Assembly: GCF_021283545.2 (NCBI RefSeq)
Contig: NZ_CP128540.1
Coordinates: forward strand, 4,313,501-4,377,500
Length of the DNA: 64,000 bases
Origin: Pseudomonas alloputida
Lineage (GTDB): Bacteria > Pseudomonadota > Gammaproteobacteria > Pseudomonadales > Pseudomonadaceae
Direction: 5' to 3'
The translations under genes and the position numbers were made by a program. Below the pieces are notes generated by a model. The model worked only from the letters and a program-made list of their open reading frames with translations. It had not been told where the DNA came from and made no database searches. Below, piece by piece: positions 17,162 through 25,633 of this stretch (its first letter is position 1; every line of letters begins with the position of its first letter).

Positions 17162-17628
17162 TTTTTGTTCGGCTCCGGAGGCGCGAGTGGGTAGCTAAAG
17201 TGCGGGTTGGACCTGACACAGACACCAAAGTTCTCGCATTCCGACAGACTGCCATGGAAACGCTGATCACGTTTTCCCGAGCGCGTAATGAGCAACATCT
17301 CGACCGCGCCAGCCCATTTTTCGGCCGATAGCGCAGCGTTCAACAACTACCGGGGTCCCATCCACAGGTTCGACAGCGCAAACAACGTGGTCCGTTGTGC
17401 AGTGTTCTTGGCCAAGCCACGAAAGCGAGCCTTCACATAACCGAACTGGCGCTTGAGCGGACGACTGTGTCAGCACAGGTAGTCTGGCCCGTCCTGAAGT
17501 GTTCGGAGAAACCTCGGCCAACCAAGCAGGGCCGAGCCCGCCAGTGCTAACAGCCCTTGAGGTTCCGCCTTGCTATTGGCGTACCCCACCGTCAGGATGG
17601 ATGCTTCATCAGGCTTAAGGAGAGAGCC
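17162..17628. other. Intergenic region with IS debris
   Basis: Apart from the IS5 transposase tail at 17347-17463, no gene is supported here. The region holds the promoter of the glycine-rich gene (minus strand) and of the LysE gene (plus strand). Open frames in the rest show no recognisable motif. Confidence 0.5.
17347..17463 (-). pseudogene. C-terminal remnant of an IS5-family transposase
   Basis: Read on the minus strand, the 39 codons before a TAG include KRQFGYVKARFRGLAKNT followed by a TTLFALSNLWM segment. This is the well-conserved C-terminus of IS5-group DDE transposases, which usually read KRQFGYVKxRxRGLxKNTAQ, then LFALSNLWM. A stop lies three codons upstream of the conserved block and nothing upstream resembles the catalytic core, so only the tail survives. 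No terminal inverted repeats could be recognised. Confidence 0.8.
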
Positions 17629-18255
17629 GTGTTTCCCATGAACGTGTGGTTCGCCTATACCGCCGCCTGCGTGCTGTTGGTGCTGGCACCGGGCCCTGAC
17701 AACGTGTTGGCCATTGGCCGCGGTCTCAGCCAGGGTAAAGTCGCAGCGGCTGTATCCGGCATGGCGTCAGGCGCAGGCATTCTGTTTCACGTTGCAGCCG
17801 CTTCGTTAGGCTTGACCCTACTGATGCAAACCTCGGTGCTCGCATTTTGGGTGATCAAGCTCATGGGTGCCGGCTATCTGCTCTGGCTAGGGATCAAGGT
17901 GCTGCGCGCTCGTAACCTCATAAGCTTTCAGCCGGCCTCCAGGCAATCGCTGCCCAGCATTTTTCTGACCGGTCTGCTTTCGGCTGCGCTCAACCCCAAG
18001 CCCGGTTTGTTCGTGCTGGCGTTCATTCCCCAGTTCGTCGACCCCGCACGCGGGTCGGTCAGCGTGCAGATGTTGGTTTACGGCGTGTGGTTCGCTGTAC
18101 TCACGGCATTGGGGTTTGCCTTGATGGGCATTTTCGCCACGGGACTGTCTCGCTACCTGTACCGGCGGCCACGGCTGGTGAATGGGCTGAACGTGGGCGC
18201 AGGCCTCACCTTCGTTGCCTCTGGCGTCTCGATTGCGACGTTGAGCCAGAGATAG
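17629..18255 (+). CDS. LysE/RhtB-family amino acid exporter
   Basis: A 208-residue integral inner-membrane protein with six hydrophobic segments and the LysE/RhtB signature APGPDNVLAIGRGLSQG near residue 20, plus LNPKPGLFVLAFIPQFV mid-protein. It probably exports an amino acid or analogue; the substrate cannot be inferred. GTG at 17629 follows AAGGAG with six bases of spacing; an in-frame ATG at 17638 is the alternative but sits too far from that site. Convergent with the chorismate-mutase-like gene. Confidence 0.87.
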   Translation: MFPMNVWFAYTAACVLLVLAPGPDNVLAIGRGLSQGKVAAAVSGMASGAGILFHVAAASLGLTLLMQTSVLAFWVIKLMGAGYLLWLGIKVLRARNLISFQPASRQSLPSIFLTGLLSAALNPKPGLFVLAFIPQFVDPARGSVSVQMLVYGVWFAVLTALGFALMGIFATGLSRYLYRRPRLVNGLNVGAGLTFVASGVSIATLSQR

Positions 18256-18264
18256 CAAGCAGGA

Positions 18265-18299
18265 GAAAGCGGCGGGGCTGTGTATGAGCCCCGCGTTTC
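18265..18299. terminator. Bidirectional terminator between lysE-like and chorismate-mutase-like genes
   Basis: GCGGGGCT (18272-18279) pairs perfectly with AGCCCCGC (18287-18294). GTTTC follows on the plus strand and GCTTTC on the minus strand. It fills the 45-base gap between two convergent stops. Confidence 0.7.
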
Positions 18300-18300
18300 A

Positions 18301-18615
18301 TCACGATGCTGAAGCCTCATCGGCCAGCTTCGCATGGGTGTTGAGCTCCTCGGCGATGAAGGCCGAAATCATGGCCCGATAGACCTGTTCCACCACCTCA
18401 GCCGAGGCACCGGTTTCGTCAGCCATCTCACGAGCCTTCTTGATCACTTGCTCGACCCGAGCAGGCGCACGCACATCATCGGTGGTTTTCTTGAAGCCCG
18501 CTGCTTGCGTCACGAGCCTTCCACGTTTGGCGAGAAGCGAAACGAGGCTGCGGTCGATTTCATCGATCCGTTGACGGACTTCGTCCAGAGAGGTGCAAGG
18601 TACATCCATTTGCAT
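18301..18615 (-). CDS. AroQ-class chorismate mutase family protein
   Basis: A ~104-residue all-helical protein with AroQ features: an N-terminal Arg and RIDEIDRSLVSLLAKRGRLV, then a Lys (AAGFKK), and a C-terminal helix ending in IAEEL. Stand-alone AroQ/PchB-like proteins convert chorismate to prephenate or act as isochorismate pyruvate lyases; which applies cannot be told. The frame is open far upstream only because it reads through an integrase remnant. The ATGs at 18615 and 18609 follow AAGGAAG and are the plausible starts. Confidence 0.75.
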   Translation of the reverse strand: MQMDVPCTSLDEVRQRIDEIDRSLVSLLAKRGRLVTQAAGFKKTTDDVRAPARVEQVIKKAREMADETGASAEVVEQVYRAMISAFIAEELNTHAKLADEASAS

Positions 18616-19096
18616 GACTTCCTTTTCATGAGCCTGCGATTGATTGGAGCAGGCTGTCGTGGGTGATCGGGGCGTGCAGTGTAGCTTCTGTGCCAGGTCC
18701 GCTTCACGCTCTACCGAGGGGGTATAACGCCGCAGCGAGTGCCCGTCACGATGACCTGAAACCCTTGATACACGCAGGATACCCAGTCCATTTCGAATAA
18801 CCTGCTCACACCTTCGTGGCGCAGATCGCGAAAATGCAGATCCGCCACGCCAACCATCTGTCGCCCAGGCTTGGGCCGCCTGCTGGCGGGCGAATGTCTG
18901 GGACCTTTGGTAGACTAGGACACCCTTTTTCTTGAGGCGGATCTGGACGGTATAGCTAACCGTCGAATCGGCCTTTTTCCTTGCTCTGATCGTTGCCATG
19001 ATCTCCGGTGGTACGAGCGTGAATGGCGGTGATACATCTCACCACCGTCTAACCCAGCACGCCCATCGAAAATGGTACATAAATGCGTAGACCAGA
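18616..19096. other. Region between the chorismate-mutase-like gene and dusA
   Basis: It contains the integrase remnant (18718-18999), about 100 bases of leader for the chorismate-mutase-like gene, and the 97-base dusA upstream region. No further gene is supported, and no duplicate of the dusA 5' end (an att repeat) was found by eye. Confidence 0.5.
18718..18999 (-). pseudogene. Degenerate tyrosine-recombinase (phage-type integrase) remnant
   Basis: Codons 1-46 from the ATG at 18999 read MATIRARKKADSTVSYTVQ and on to TFARQQAAQAWA, a typical integrase N-terminal arm-binding domain. The central part is missing: a C-terminal block follows directly, first in another frame (18783-18839, FRDLRHEGVSRLFEMDW, the HxLRH region with His changed to Arg), then back in the first frame (RVSRVSGHRDGHSLRRYTP, the GH...Y region). 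So an internal deletion plus a frameshift broke the gene. It lies 97 bases from the dusA start, the classic target of dusA-associated integrases. Confidence 0.82.
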
Positions 19097-20107
19097 ATGT
19101 CCCTAGAAACCGCTTCAACGCCACATACCACGCGCCCTGAGCCCTCACGCCGCTTCAGCGTTGCACCGATGATGGACTGGACCGACAGACATTGCCGGTT
19201 CTTCCTGCGCCTGCTCTCCCGGCAAACCCTGCTCTACACCGAAATGGTCACCACCGGCGCCCTGCTGCACAACGACGCTCACCGTTTCCTGCGCCACGAT
19301 GCTTCTGAGCACCCGCTGGCCCTGCAACTGGGTGGCAGTGTGCCGGCCGACCTGGCCGCTTGTGCGCGCCTGGCTGAAGAAGCGGGCTACGATGAGGTCA
19401 ACCTCAACGTTGGCTGCCCGAGCGACCGGGTGCAGAACAACATGATCGGCGCATGCCTGATGGCTCACCCGGCGCTGGTGGCCGACTGCGTGAAGGCCAT
19501 GCGAGATGCCGTATCGACGCCTGTCACGGTGAAGCACCGCATTGGTATCAACGGCCGTGACAGCTACGCCGAACTGAGTGACTTCGTCGGCCAGGTGCGT
19601 GAGGCCGGCTGCCGGAGTTTTACCGTGCATGCACGCATCGCGATTCTGGAAGGGCTGTCGCCGAAAGAGAACCGCGAGATTCCGCCGCTGCGCTATGACA
19701 TCGCAGCGCAGTTGAAGAGGGACTTCCCGGACCTGGAGATCGTGCTCAACGGCGGGATCAAGACCCTGGACGAATGCCAGGCACACCTTGAAACCTTCGA
19801 TGGCGTGATGCTGGGGCGCGAGGCGTATCACAACCCTTATCTGCTGGCCGAGGTGGACCAGCAACTGTTTGGCAGCGATGCGCCGGTGGTCAGCCGTAGC
19901 GAGGCATTGGCGCAACTGCGGCCTTACATCGTGGCGCATATGGAAAGTGGCGGTGCGATGCACCACGTTACCCGGCATATTCTGGGGCTGGCCCAAGGAT
20001 TCAAAGGGGCGCGGCGCTTCCGCCAGTTGCTGTCGGCAGACATTCACAAGGCGGCTGAACCCTTGGCGGTGTTTGACCAGGCCGTGGAGTTGTTGCAGGG
20101 GCGGTGA
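19097..20107 (+). CDS. dusA: tRNA-dihydrouridine(20/20a) synthase DusA
   Basis: A 336-residue FMN-dependent TIM-barrel enzyme reducing U20/U20a in the tRNA D-loop. The N-terminal motif RFSVAPMMDWTDRHCR, the catalytic-cysteine segment NVGCPSDRVQ, VKHRIGI, the HARIA region and NGGIKT identify the family. The start at 19097 (MSLETASTP) lies about 75 bases before the conserved core. The DNA coding for APMMDWTDRHC (about 19163-19200) is the segment commonly used as attB by dusA-specific integrases; here dusA is intact beside an integrase relic. Confidence 0.95.
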   Translation: MSLETASTPHTTRPEPSRRFSVAPMMDWTDRHCRFFLRLLSRQTLLYTEMVTTGALLHNDAHRFLRHDASEHPLALQLGGSVPADLAACARLAEEAGYDEVNLNVGCPSDRVQNNMIGACLMAHPALVADCVKAMRDAVSTPVTVKHRIGINGRDSYAELSDFVGQVREAGCRSFTVHARIAILEGLSPKENREIPPLRYDIAAQLKRDFPDLEIVLNGGIKTLDECQAHLETFDGVMLGREAYHNPYLLAEVDQQLFGSDAPVVSRSEALAQLRPYIVAHMESGGAMHHVTRHILGLAQGFKGARRFRQLLSADIHKAAEPLAVFDQAVELLQGR

Positions 20108-20263
20108 CCTCAGAGGGAGGGAACCTCGGGCTTGCTTGCGACTCGAATCTTCACCTTTCGTACAGCCCTGTGCGGGCCAGCGGGTCCGCAGGGTTTCGGC
20201 GGCCCTTGAGCGGCTGCCGGGGCTCGGGTAATGTCGAGTAAATGCACAGGACAGAGCACGCCC

Positions 20264-21190
20264 ATGACCTCCAAGCTGGAACAACTCAAGCAGTTCACCA
20301 CCGTGGTCGCCGACACCGGGGACCTGGACGCCATCACCCGCCTGAAGCCGGTCGATGCCACCACCAACCCGTCGCTGCTGCTCAAGGCTGCTGCCATCCC
20401 GGGCTACGCCGACCTGCTTAAACAGGTGAAGGCCGACGCCAAGGGTAATGTCGACCTGGCCTGCGACAAGTTTGCAGTGGCGGTAGGCTCGGGCATTCTC
20501 AAGGTCATCCCGGGGCGTATCTCCACCGAGGTGGATGCACGCCTGTCGTTCGATGAGCCAGCCCTGCTGAACAAGGCTCGTCAGCTGATCGCCCTGTACG
20601 AGGCGGCCGGAGTGGCAAAAGAGCGTGTACTGATCAAGCTGGCCTCCACCTGGGAAGGCATTCGCGCCGCCGAGCAGCTGGAGAAGGAAGGTATCCAGAC
20701 CAACCTGACCCTGCTGTTCTCCTTCGCCCAGGCCCAGGCTTGTGCCGATGCCGGGGTGTTTTTGATTTCGCCGTTCGTGGGCCGTATCTACGACTGGTAC
20801 AAGAAGAGCACCGGCCAGGAATACGTGGGCGCCGAGGACCCAGGCGTGCAGTCGGTCACCCGCATCTACAACTACTACAAGGCCAATGGTTACAACACCG
20901 TGGTCATGGGCGCCAGCTTCCGCAATATCGGCCAGATCGAACAACTGGCCGGCTGTGACCGCCTGACCATCAGCCCCGAACTGCTGCAGCAGTTGAGTGA
21001 TGACCAGGGTGAATTGCCGCAGGTGCTGAAACCGGGCAACGCCGGTGAAGCCAAGCAGCACCTGAACGAAAGCCAGTTCCGCTGGGCGATGAACGAAGAC
21101 GCCATGGGCACCGAGAAACTGGCCGAAGGTATCCGTCAGTTTGCACGGGACCAGGAAAAGCTTGAGAAGTTGATAGCTGAAAAGGCCTGA
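20264..21190 (+). CDS. tal: Transaldolase
   Basis: A 308-residue TalB-type transaldolase of the non-oxidative pentose phosphate pathway, transferring dihydroxyacetone from sedoheptulose-7-P to glyceraldehyde-3-P. Signatures: [13 protein letters not shown] near residue 32, and the Schiff-base lysine segment [18 protein letters not shown]. The ATG at 20264 ([11 protein letters not shown]) gives the family length; an upstream in-frame start adds eleven non-conserved residues. A good terminator follows. Confidence 0.95.
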   Translation: MTSKLEQLKQFTTVVADTGDLDAITRLKPVDATTNPSLLLKAAAIPGYADLLKQVKADAKGNVDLACDKFAVAVGSGILKVIPGRISTEVDARLSFDEPALLNKARQLIALYEAAGVAKERVLIKLASTWEGIRAAEQLEKEGIQTNLTLLFSFAQAQACADAGVFLISPFVGRIYDWYKKSTGQEYVGAEDPGVQSVTRIYNYYKANGYNTVVMGASFRNIGQIEQLAGCDRLTISPELLQQLSDDQGELPQVLKPGNAGEAKQHLNESQFRWAMNEDAMGTEKLAEGIRQFARDQEKLEKLIAEKA

Positions 21191-21209
21191 TACAGTTCGT
21201 GTTTGCCTG

Positions 21210-21249
21210 ACGGGCGGGAAGTGTTCAGTATTTTCCGCCCGTTTTGTTT
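21210..21249 (+). terminator. Rho-independent terminator of tal
   Basis: ACGGGCGG (21210-21217) pairs with CCGCCCGT (21235-21242), extended by GAA/TTT, and is followed by TTTTGTTT. It begins 20 bases after the tal stop. Confidence 0.8.
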
Positions 21250-21278
21250 GCCACGCCTTAGTTGTGTATTGAATTCTC

Positions 21279-21349
21279 GGGCCTGTTCGCGGGCAAGCCC
21301 GCTCCTACACTGATCGATGTAAGGGCGGGCTTGCCCGCGAACAGGCCGC
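21279..21349. repeat. REP inverted pair
   Basis: CCTGTTCGCGGGCAAGCCCG and its inverted partner CGGGCTTGCCCGCGAACAGG flank a ~20-base spacer. It is the GGCAAGCCCG variant of the P. putida REP, placed between the tal terminator and the PhoD-like gene. Confidence 0.85.
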
Positions 21350-21369
21350 CATAGCCACCCGAGCTGTCG

Positions 21370-23220
21370 ATGACCTCCCCTAACCCGTTGCCCCTCGTTC
21401 TCGCCGGCCCGGTACTGCGCCGCCTGGAACCCCAGCGTCTGGCCGTCTGGCTCGTCACTACCCAACCGCTGCAGCCCGCGTTCGCCTGCCTGGCAAGCGA
21501 GGCCCAAGTCGATTGCCAAGTGGTGCCGATTGGCCGGCATGCCTACGTTCACCTGCTGGACATCCAATTCGCCAGCCCCCTGCCCTGCAACCAGCTGCTC
21601 GACTACGACCTACTGATCAACGGCCAGGGTATCGCCGACTGGGCCCCACACCTGCTCTACCCCGGCAACCCACGCCCGAGCCTGGTGCTGCGTGAGCGCC
21701 TCGACCATTTGCTGCACGGTTCCTGCCGCAAGCCGCACCACCCTGCTGCCGACGGCCTGCTGTGCGCCGACCGGCTGCTGCAGGGGTGCAAGAAGCCCGA
21801 AGACCGCCCCGCCGTGCTAGTGATGACGGGCGACCAGGTTTACGCCGACGATGTCGCCGGCCCCATGCTGCGCGCCATCCATAGCCTGATCTCGCGCCTG
21901 GGCTTGTTCGACGAGCAACTGGAAGGTGCGGTGGTAGCCGACAGCCAGGCGCTGTACCAGCACCCGGCCAGCTACTACCACCGCGCCGACCTGCTGCCGG
22001 CGCTGGAACGCAACGACACCCTGCGCGAGCGTTTTTTCGGCGGCAAGCGCAAGCCGATCTTCTCGTCCAGCAACGCCGACAACCACCTGGTGACCTTCGC
22101 CGAAGTCATGGCCATGTACCTGTTGGTGTGGTCGCCGGTGCCCTGGCAGCTGGTGGACCTGGGAATCCCCAGCGGGCTCAGCGACGAGCATCAAGCCCGA
22201 TACCAGCAAGAGCTGCCGCTGATCCAGGGGTTTGCCGACAATCTCGGTCAGGTGGCGCGGGTGATGGCCCACCTGCCCTGCCTGATGATCTTCGATGACC
22301 ACGACATCACGGACGACTGGAACCTCTCGGCGCAGTGGGAGGAAACGGCCTACGGCCACCCATTCTCGCGAAGGATCATCGGCAACGCCTTGCTCGGCTA
22401 CCTGCTCTGCCAGGCCTGGGGCAACAGCCCGGACGACTGCAATCCGCTGATCAAGCAGTGCCAGGTGCTGACCCGCCAGAACCAGGATGAGCTGATCGGC
22501 GAACTGTTGCGCTTCCAGGGCTGGCAGTTCAGCCTGCCTACAGAACCACCGCTGCTGGTATTGGACACCCGCACCCGCCGCTGGCGCAGCGAAAGCAACC
22601 TGGCCAAGCCGTCCGGCCTGCTGGACTGGGAAGCGCTGAGTGAATTGCAGCAAGCACTGCTCGATCATCCTTCGGCGGTCATCGTGTCACCTGCGCCGAT
22701 TTTCGGGGTGAAGCTAATCGAGACAGTGCAGAAGGTGTTCAGCTGGCTGGGCTACCCGCTGCTGGTGGATGCCGAGAACTGGATGGCCCACCGCGGTGCA
22801 GCGCAGGTCATCCTCAATATCTTCCGCCACTCGCGCACGCCGGGGCACTACGTGGTGCTGTCGGGGGATGTGCATTATTCATTCGTGTATGAGGTGCTGA
22901 TTCGCCACCGCCAACGCAGCCCGCACTTGTGGCAGGTGACCAGCAGCGGAATCAAGAACGAGTTCCCCCGGCGCTTGCTGGATGTGCTCGACCGGCTCAA
23001 CCGCTGGTTGTATGCACCGCGCTCGCCGCTCAACTGGTTTACCAAGCGCCGAGAAATGGAGGTGGTGCCGCGTACGCCCAGCCACAGCAAGGCCGGGGAA
23101 CGGCTGTGGAATGGTGCCGGGCTGGGACAGGTGTTTTTTGATGAACAGGGGCGGCCGGCGCGGGTGTACCAGCTGGATGCTGGCGGGGGTGAGGCTACAG
23201 AGTTTAAAAACCGGGCGTAG
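21370..23220 (+). CDS. PhoD-like metallophosphatase family protein
   Basis: A 616-residue protein of the PhoD-like phosphatase superfamily. Metal-site motifs are visible in order: TGDQVYADDVAGP (~residue 157), FDDHDITDDWN (~residue 313) and LSGDVHYSFVYE (~residue 498). No signal peptide or Tat motif is present, so unlike secreted PhoD this form is probably cytoplasmic. It starts 21 bases after a REP pair with no strong ribosome site. Substrate unknown. Confidence 0.82.
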   Translation: MTSPNPLPLVLAGPVLRRLEPQRLAVWLVTTQPLQPAFACLASEAQVDCQVVPIGRHAYVHLLDIQFASPLPCNQLLDYDLLINGQGIADWAPHLLYPGNPRPSLVLRERLDHLLHGSCRKPHHPAADGLLCADRLLQGCKKPEDRPAVLVMTGDQVYADDVAGPMLRAIHSLISRLGLFDEQLEGAVVADSQALYQHPASYYHRADLLPALERNDTLRERFFGGKRKPIFSSSNADNHLVTFAEVMAMYLLVWSPVPWQLVDLGIPSGLSDEHQARYQQELPLIQGFADNLGQVARVMAHLPCLMIFDDHDITDDWNLSAQWEETAYGHPFSRRIIGNALLGYLLCQAWGNSPDDCNPLIKQCQVLTRQNQDELIGELLRFQGWQFSLPTEPPLLVLDTRTRRWRSESNLAKPSGLLDWEALSELQQALLDHPSAVIVSPAPIFGVKLIETVQKVFSWLGYPLLVDAENWMAHRGAAQVILNIFRHSRTPGHYVVLSGDVHYSFVYEVLIRHRQRSPHLWQVTSSGIKNEFPRRLLDVLDRLNRWLYAPRSPLNWFTKRREMEVVPRTPSHSKAGERLWNGAGLGQVFFDEQGRPARVYQLDAGGGEATEFKNRA

Positions 23221-23244
23221 TGAGATTCAGAGTTTTTACAGCCT

Positions 23245-23362
23245 GTGCCGGCCTCTTCGCGGGTAAACCCGCTCCTACACCTGATTGGGGGTGGACACAC
23301 ATTGGTGTTTGGGCGCAGGCCGTCGTAGGAGCGGGTTTACCCGCGAAGAGGCCGGCACAGGC
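23245..23362. repeat. REP inverted pair
   Basis: TGCCGGCCTCTTCGCGGGTA (to about 23279) and its inverted copy (23324-23360) are separated by ~45 bases. It separates the convergent PhoD-like and rssC genes and may act as their transcriptional boundary. Confidence 0.9.
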
Positions 23363-23368
23363 TATAGA

Positions 23369-23851
23369 TCAGCTCCGCTCCAGCGCATTGACCAGATCAT
23401 GGAAGGCTTCGCGGTTGGAGTCATTCAGGCCCATGAGGATCTTGTGCGCCTCCAGCACCTTGGAGCGCACCACATCTTCATTCTGGTCCTGCGACGGCAA
23501 GTCGGTCAGGCAATCGGTGCAGGGTATCGGTCGATCGACGATGTTGAACACCTGATCGAAGCCCATCGACTGCAATAACCGTGAAATGTCCGGATTGGTA
23601 GTCACCACCGTCGGCAGCAGGCCCACCTTCTGTCGCGACAGGATCGACAGCTTCGCCAGCAGGCCCAGCGTGGTGCTGTCGATACTCTCGGTTTCAGTCA
23701 GGTCGATGACAATCGCCGAGAAGTTCAGCGCAGTGAAAATCTTCTCGATCGTCGCATCCAGCGCCGAACACAGGGTCAGGCGCACTTCACCAACGAATTT
23801 CAGTACGAAGGTACCGCTCTGCTCGGCGAACTGAATTCTACCGGTACTCAT
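23369..23851 (-). CDS. rssC: STAS-domain anti-sigma-factor antagonist (RssC-like)
   Basis: A 160-residue protein with an N-terminal STAS domain (about 1-105). The phosphorylatable serine is in the segment IDLTETESIDSTTLGLLAKL. A helical C-terminal extension follows, with two Cys in CTDCLTDL. In Pseudomonas this gene pairs with a response-regulator phosphatase (RssB) in a partner-switching module linked to RpoS/motility control; the phosphatase would dephosphorylate this STAS protein. The ATG overlaps the rssB stop (ATGA, 23848-23851), so the two are translationally coupled. Confidence 0.85.
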   Translation of the reverse strand: MSTGRIQFAEQSGTFVLKFVGEVRLTLCSALDATIEKIFTALNFSAIVIDLTETESIDSTTLGLLAKLSILSRQKVGLLPTVVTTNPDISRLLQSMGFDQVFNIVDRPIPCTDCLTDLPSQDQNEDVVRSKVLEAHKILMGLNDSNREAFHDLVNALERS

Positions 23852-25029
23852 TGAAGGTTCCTGCTCAACACCAATAGGGCGATATCATCCGGCATCTCCC
23901 CAAGCGTAGCCAATCCAAATCGTTGACGCAGCCCATCCAGACTGCCACCTGCTGCCTTGACGATCTCCGGCAAGGCGGCTTCTTTATCTTTGAGCGTATC
24001 ACCCGGCAAAAGGTCCAGAATGCCATCGGACATCAGGCTGAGGCTGAACTGCGGGGGTAGCTCCACCACCAGGTCCTGGTAGGTGGCCTCATCGAACAAC
24101 CCCACCGGCAGGCCGCGGCCTTCCAGGTAGCGGCAATGCTCGGGGGTGTACAGTACCGGCAACGGCAAATGGCCGCCGACAGCGTAGGTCAGCAGGCCGG
24201 ACTCTTCGTCGATTACCCCGCCGACCATGGTGACGTGCTTGCCCAGCTTGCTGTTGATCAGGCCGCGGTTGATGTGGCTGAGCACTTCAGACGGCTTGAA
24301 CTCACGCATTCTGCTGCGCTTGAGCTCGAACATGAGGCGCGTGGTCATGAATTTCAACAGCACGGTGACAAAGGCCGATGACGCCCCATGCCCGGATACA
24401 TCGGCGAGGTAGAAAGCAATGCGCCGCTCGTCCACGCGGAAATAATCGACAAAATCACCCGAAAGGTACAACGACGGGATGATCTGGTGCTCGAAGGCGA
24501 ACTCGCCGGCCACCCAGGGGCTTTCCGGCAACATGTTCATCTGCACCTGGCGACCGGCGGTCTGGTCCTCCTGCAACAGGTGCAGGCTGGCCTCCAGTTC
24601 GCGGTTGGCGGCTTCGAGCTTGTCGCGGTAGCGCTGGTTTTCCAGCACAAGGCGCGAGCGGTCGAGGGCGCGGCGCACCGAATGCTCGAGTACGGCCAGG
24701 TCTTCCAGCGGCTTGATGAGGTAGTCGGCGGCGCCCAGGCGCAACGCTTCCACCGCATCACTCATGACGCCGGCACCGGACACCACGATCACCGGCAACT
24801 GCGGCGCACGCTCGCTGACCTGACGGATCAGTTCGAGGCCGCCCATCTGCGGCATGCGCAGATCGCAGATCACGAGGTCGGGCTGGTGTTCTTCGAAGAC
24901 CTGAAGCCCCTGCTGGCCATTACCGGCCTGGAGGACGCTGAAACCACTGTCTTCAAGATAGGCGGCGAGGCTGGCACGGACCACGTCGTCGTCATCGATG
25001 ATCAGCAGCGTTGCACTGGTTTTCTGCAT
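23848..25029 (-). CDS. rssB: Response regulator with PP2C-type serine phosphatase output (RssB)
   Basis: About 393 residues: receiver domain (1-120; phospho-acceptor Asp in LVICDLRMPQMGG, Lys in YLIKPLEDL), a coiled-coil linker (RYRDKLEAANRELEASLHLLQ), and a SpoIIE/PP2C phosphatase domain (YLSGDFVDYFRV, FYLADVSGHGASSAF, LMSDGILDLL). It is expected to dephosphorylate its STAS partner in response to a histidine kinase. The ATG at 25029 (MQKTSATLLIIDDDD) fits the receiver; an in-frame GTG at 25110 would add 27 unconserved residues and cannot be excluded. Confidence 0.88.
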   Translation of the reverse strand: MQKTSATLLIIDDDDVVRASLAAYLEDSGFSVLQAGNGQQGLQVFEEHQPDLVICDLRMPQMGGLELIRQVSERAPQLPVIVVSGAGVMSDAVEALRLGAADYLIKPLEDLAVLEHSVRRALDRSRLVLENQRYRDKLEAANRELEASLHLLQEDQTAGRQVQMNMLPESPWVAGEFAFEHQIIPSLYLSGDFVDYFRVDERRIAFYLADVSGHGASSAFVTVLLKFMTTRLMFELKRSRMREFKPSEVLSHINRGLINSKLGKHVTMVGGVIDEESGLLTYAVGGHLPLPVLYTPEHCRYLEGRGLPVGLFDEATYQDLVVELPPQFSLSLMSDGILDLLPGDTLKDKEAALPEIVKAAGGSLDGLRQRFGLATLGEMPDDIALLVLSRNLQ

Positions 25030-25299
25030 GTGGGCGAACGGCGCCGATTTAGGTTGGTGCAGCGGTGTCGGCAAGGCAGACGGCCAGCTACGGGAATTCT
25101 TTATGGTCACACTCTACTTGAGTTGTAGGACAAGAACACCTGCCCGGCAACTGTCAGAGGTACCTTGTAAGGCGCAGACGGTACTCCCATCCGGCAGGGG
25201 TTTCAAGCATGCTGGGGTCGACCTCGCCGCTCTTTACAGGGCAAATCACCGGGAGTTATAAGAAAGTCGACCAGCGCAACCCGACGGGAAGGATGCAGC

Positions 25300-25599
25300 A
25301 TGCCCCACACGCCCTCCAGCCATAGCGAGAAACGCGACTTCATTCGCATGCGCATCGACACCGAGGTCAGCCTTTTGCACGAAGGCCAGGTGATTGCGGC
25401 GGTGTGCCTGGACCTGTCCAGCGGTGGCATGCAAGTGCAGGCGCCACAGCGCTTTCTGGTGGGTGATCAGATCGAGGTACGGATCGACTCCGTCCATCCG
25501 GCGCTGAAGGGGCTGCATGCCAGCACCGAAGTGGTATGGATTGCCGACCAGCCGGGCGGGCAGCAGAAGTTCGGGCTGCGGATTCTGGCCATGCATTGA
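25300..25599 (+). CDS. Small PilZ-domain protein
   Basis: A 99-residue single-domain PilZ protein, possibly a cyclic-di-GMP receptor. It has an N-terminal RxxxR-like segment SEKRDFIRMRID and the D/NxSxxG motif as DLSSGGMQ (about residues 44-51). The ATG follows GAAGGATGCAGC. It is divergent from rssB and converges on mlaA; a shared hairpin separates the last two. Confidence 0.85.
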   Translation: MPHTPSSHSEKRDFIRMRIDTEVSLLHEGQVIAAVCLDLSSGGMQVQAPQRFLVGDQIEVRIDSVHPALKGLHASTEVVWIADQPGGQQKFGLRILAMH

Positions 25600-25627
25600 A
25601 CCCGAGGCCGCTTTGCGGCCCCAGGTT
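25598..25627. terminator. Hairpin between PilZ gene and mlaA
   Basis: GAGGCCGC-TTT-GCGGCCCC with flanking GAACC/GGTTC pairing, lying between two convergent stops. No T-run. The same GGCCGC-(A/T)3-GCGGCC core recurs at 27499 and 51953. Confidence 0.6.
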
Positions 25628-25633
25628 CACAGA

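Noticed and set aside
17267..17521. 84-codon minus-strand frame near the IS remnant
   Set aside because: It reads the transposase tail in the wrong frame; the meaningful frame is the one at 17347-17463.
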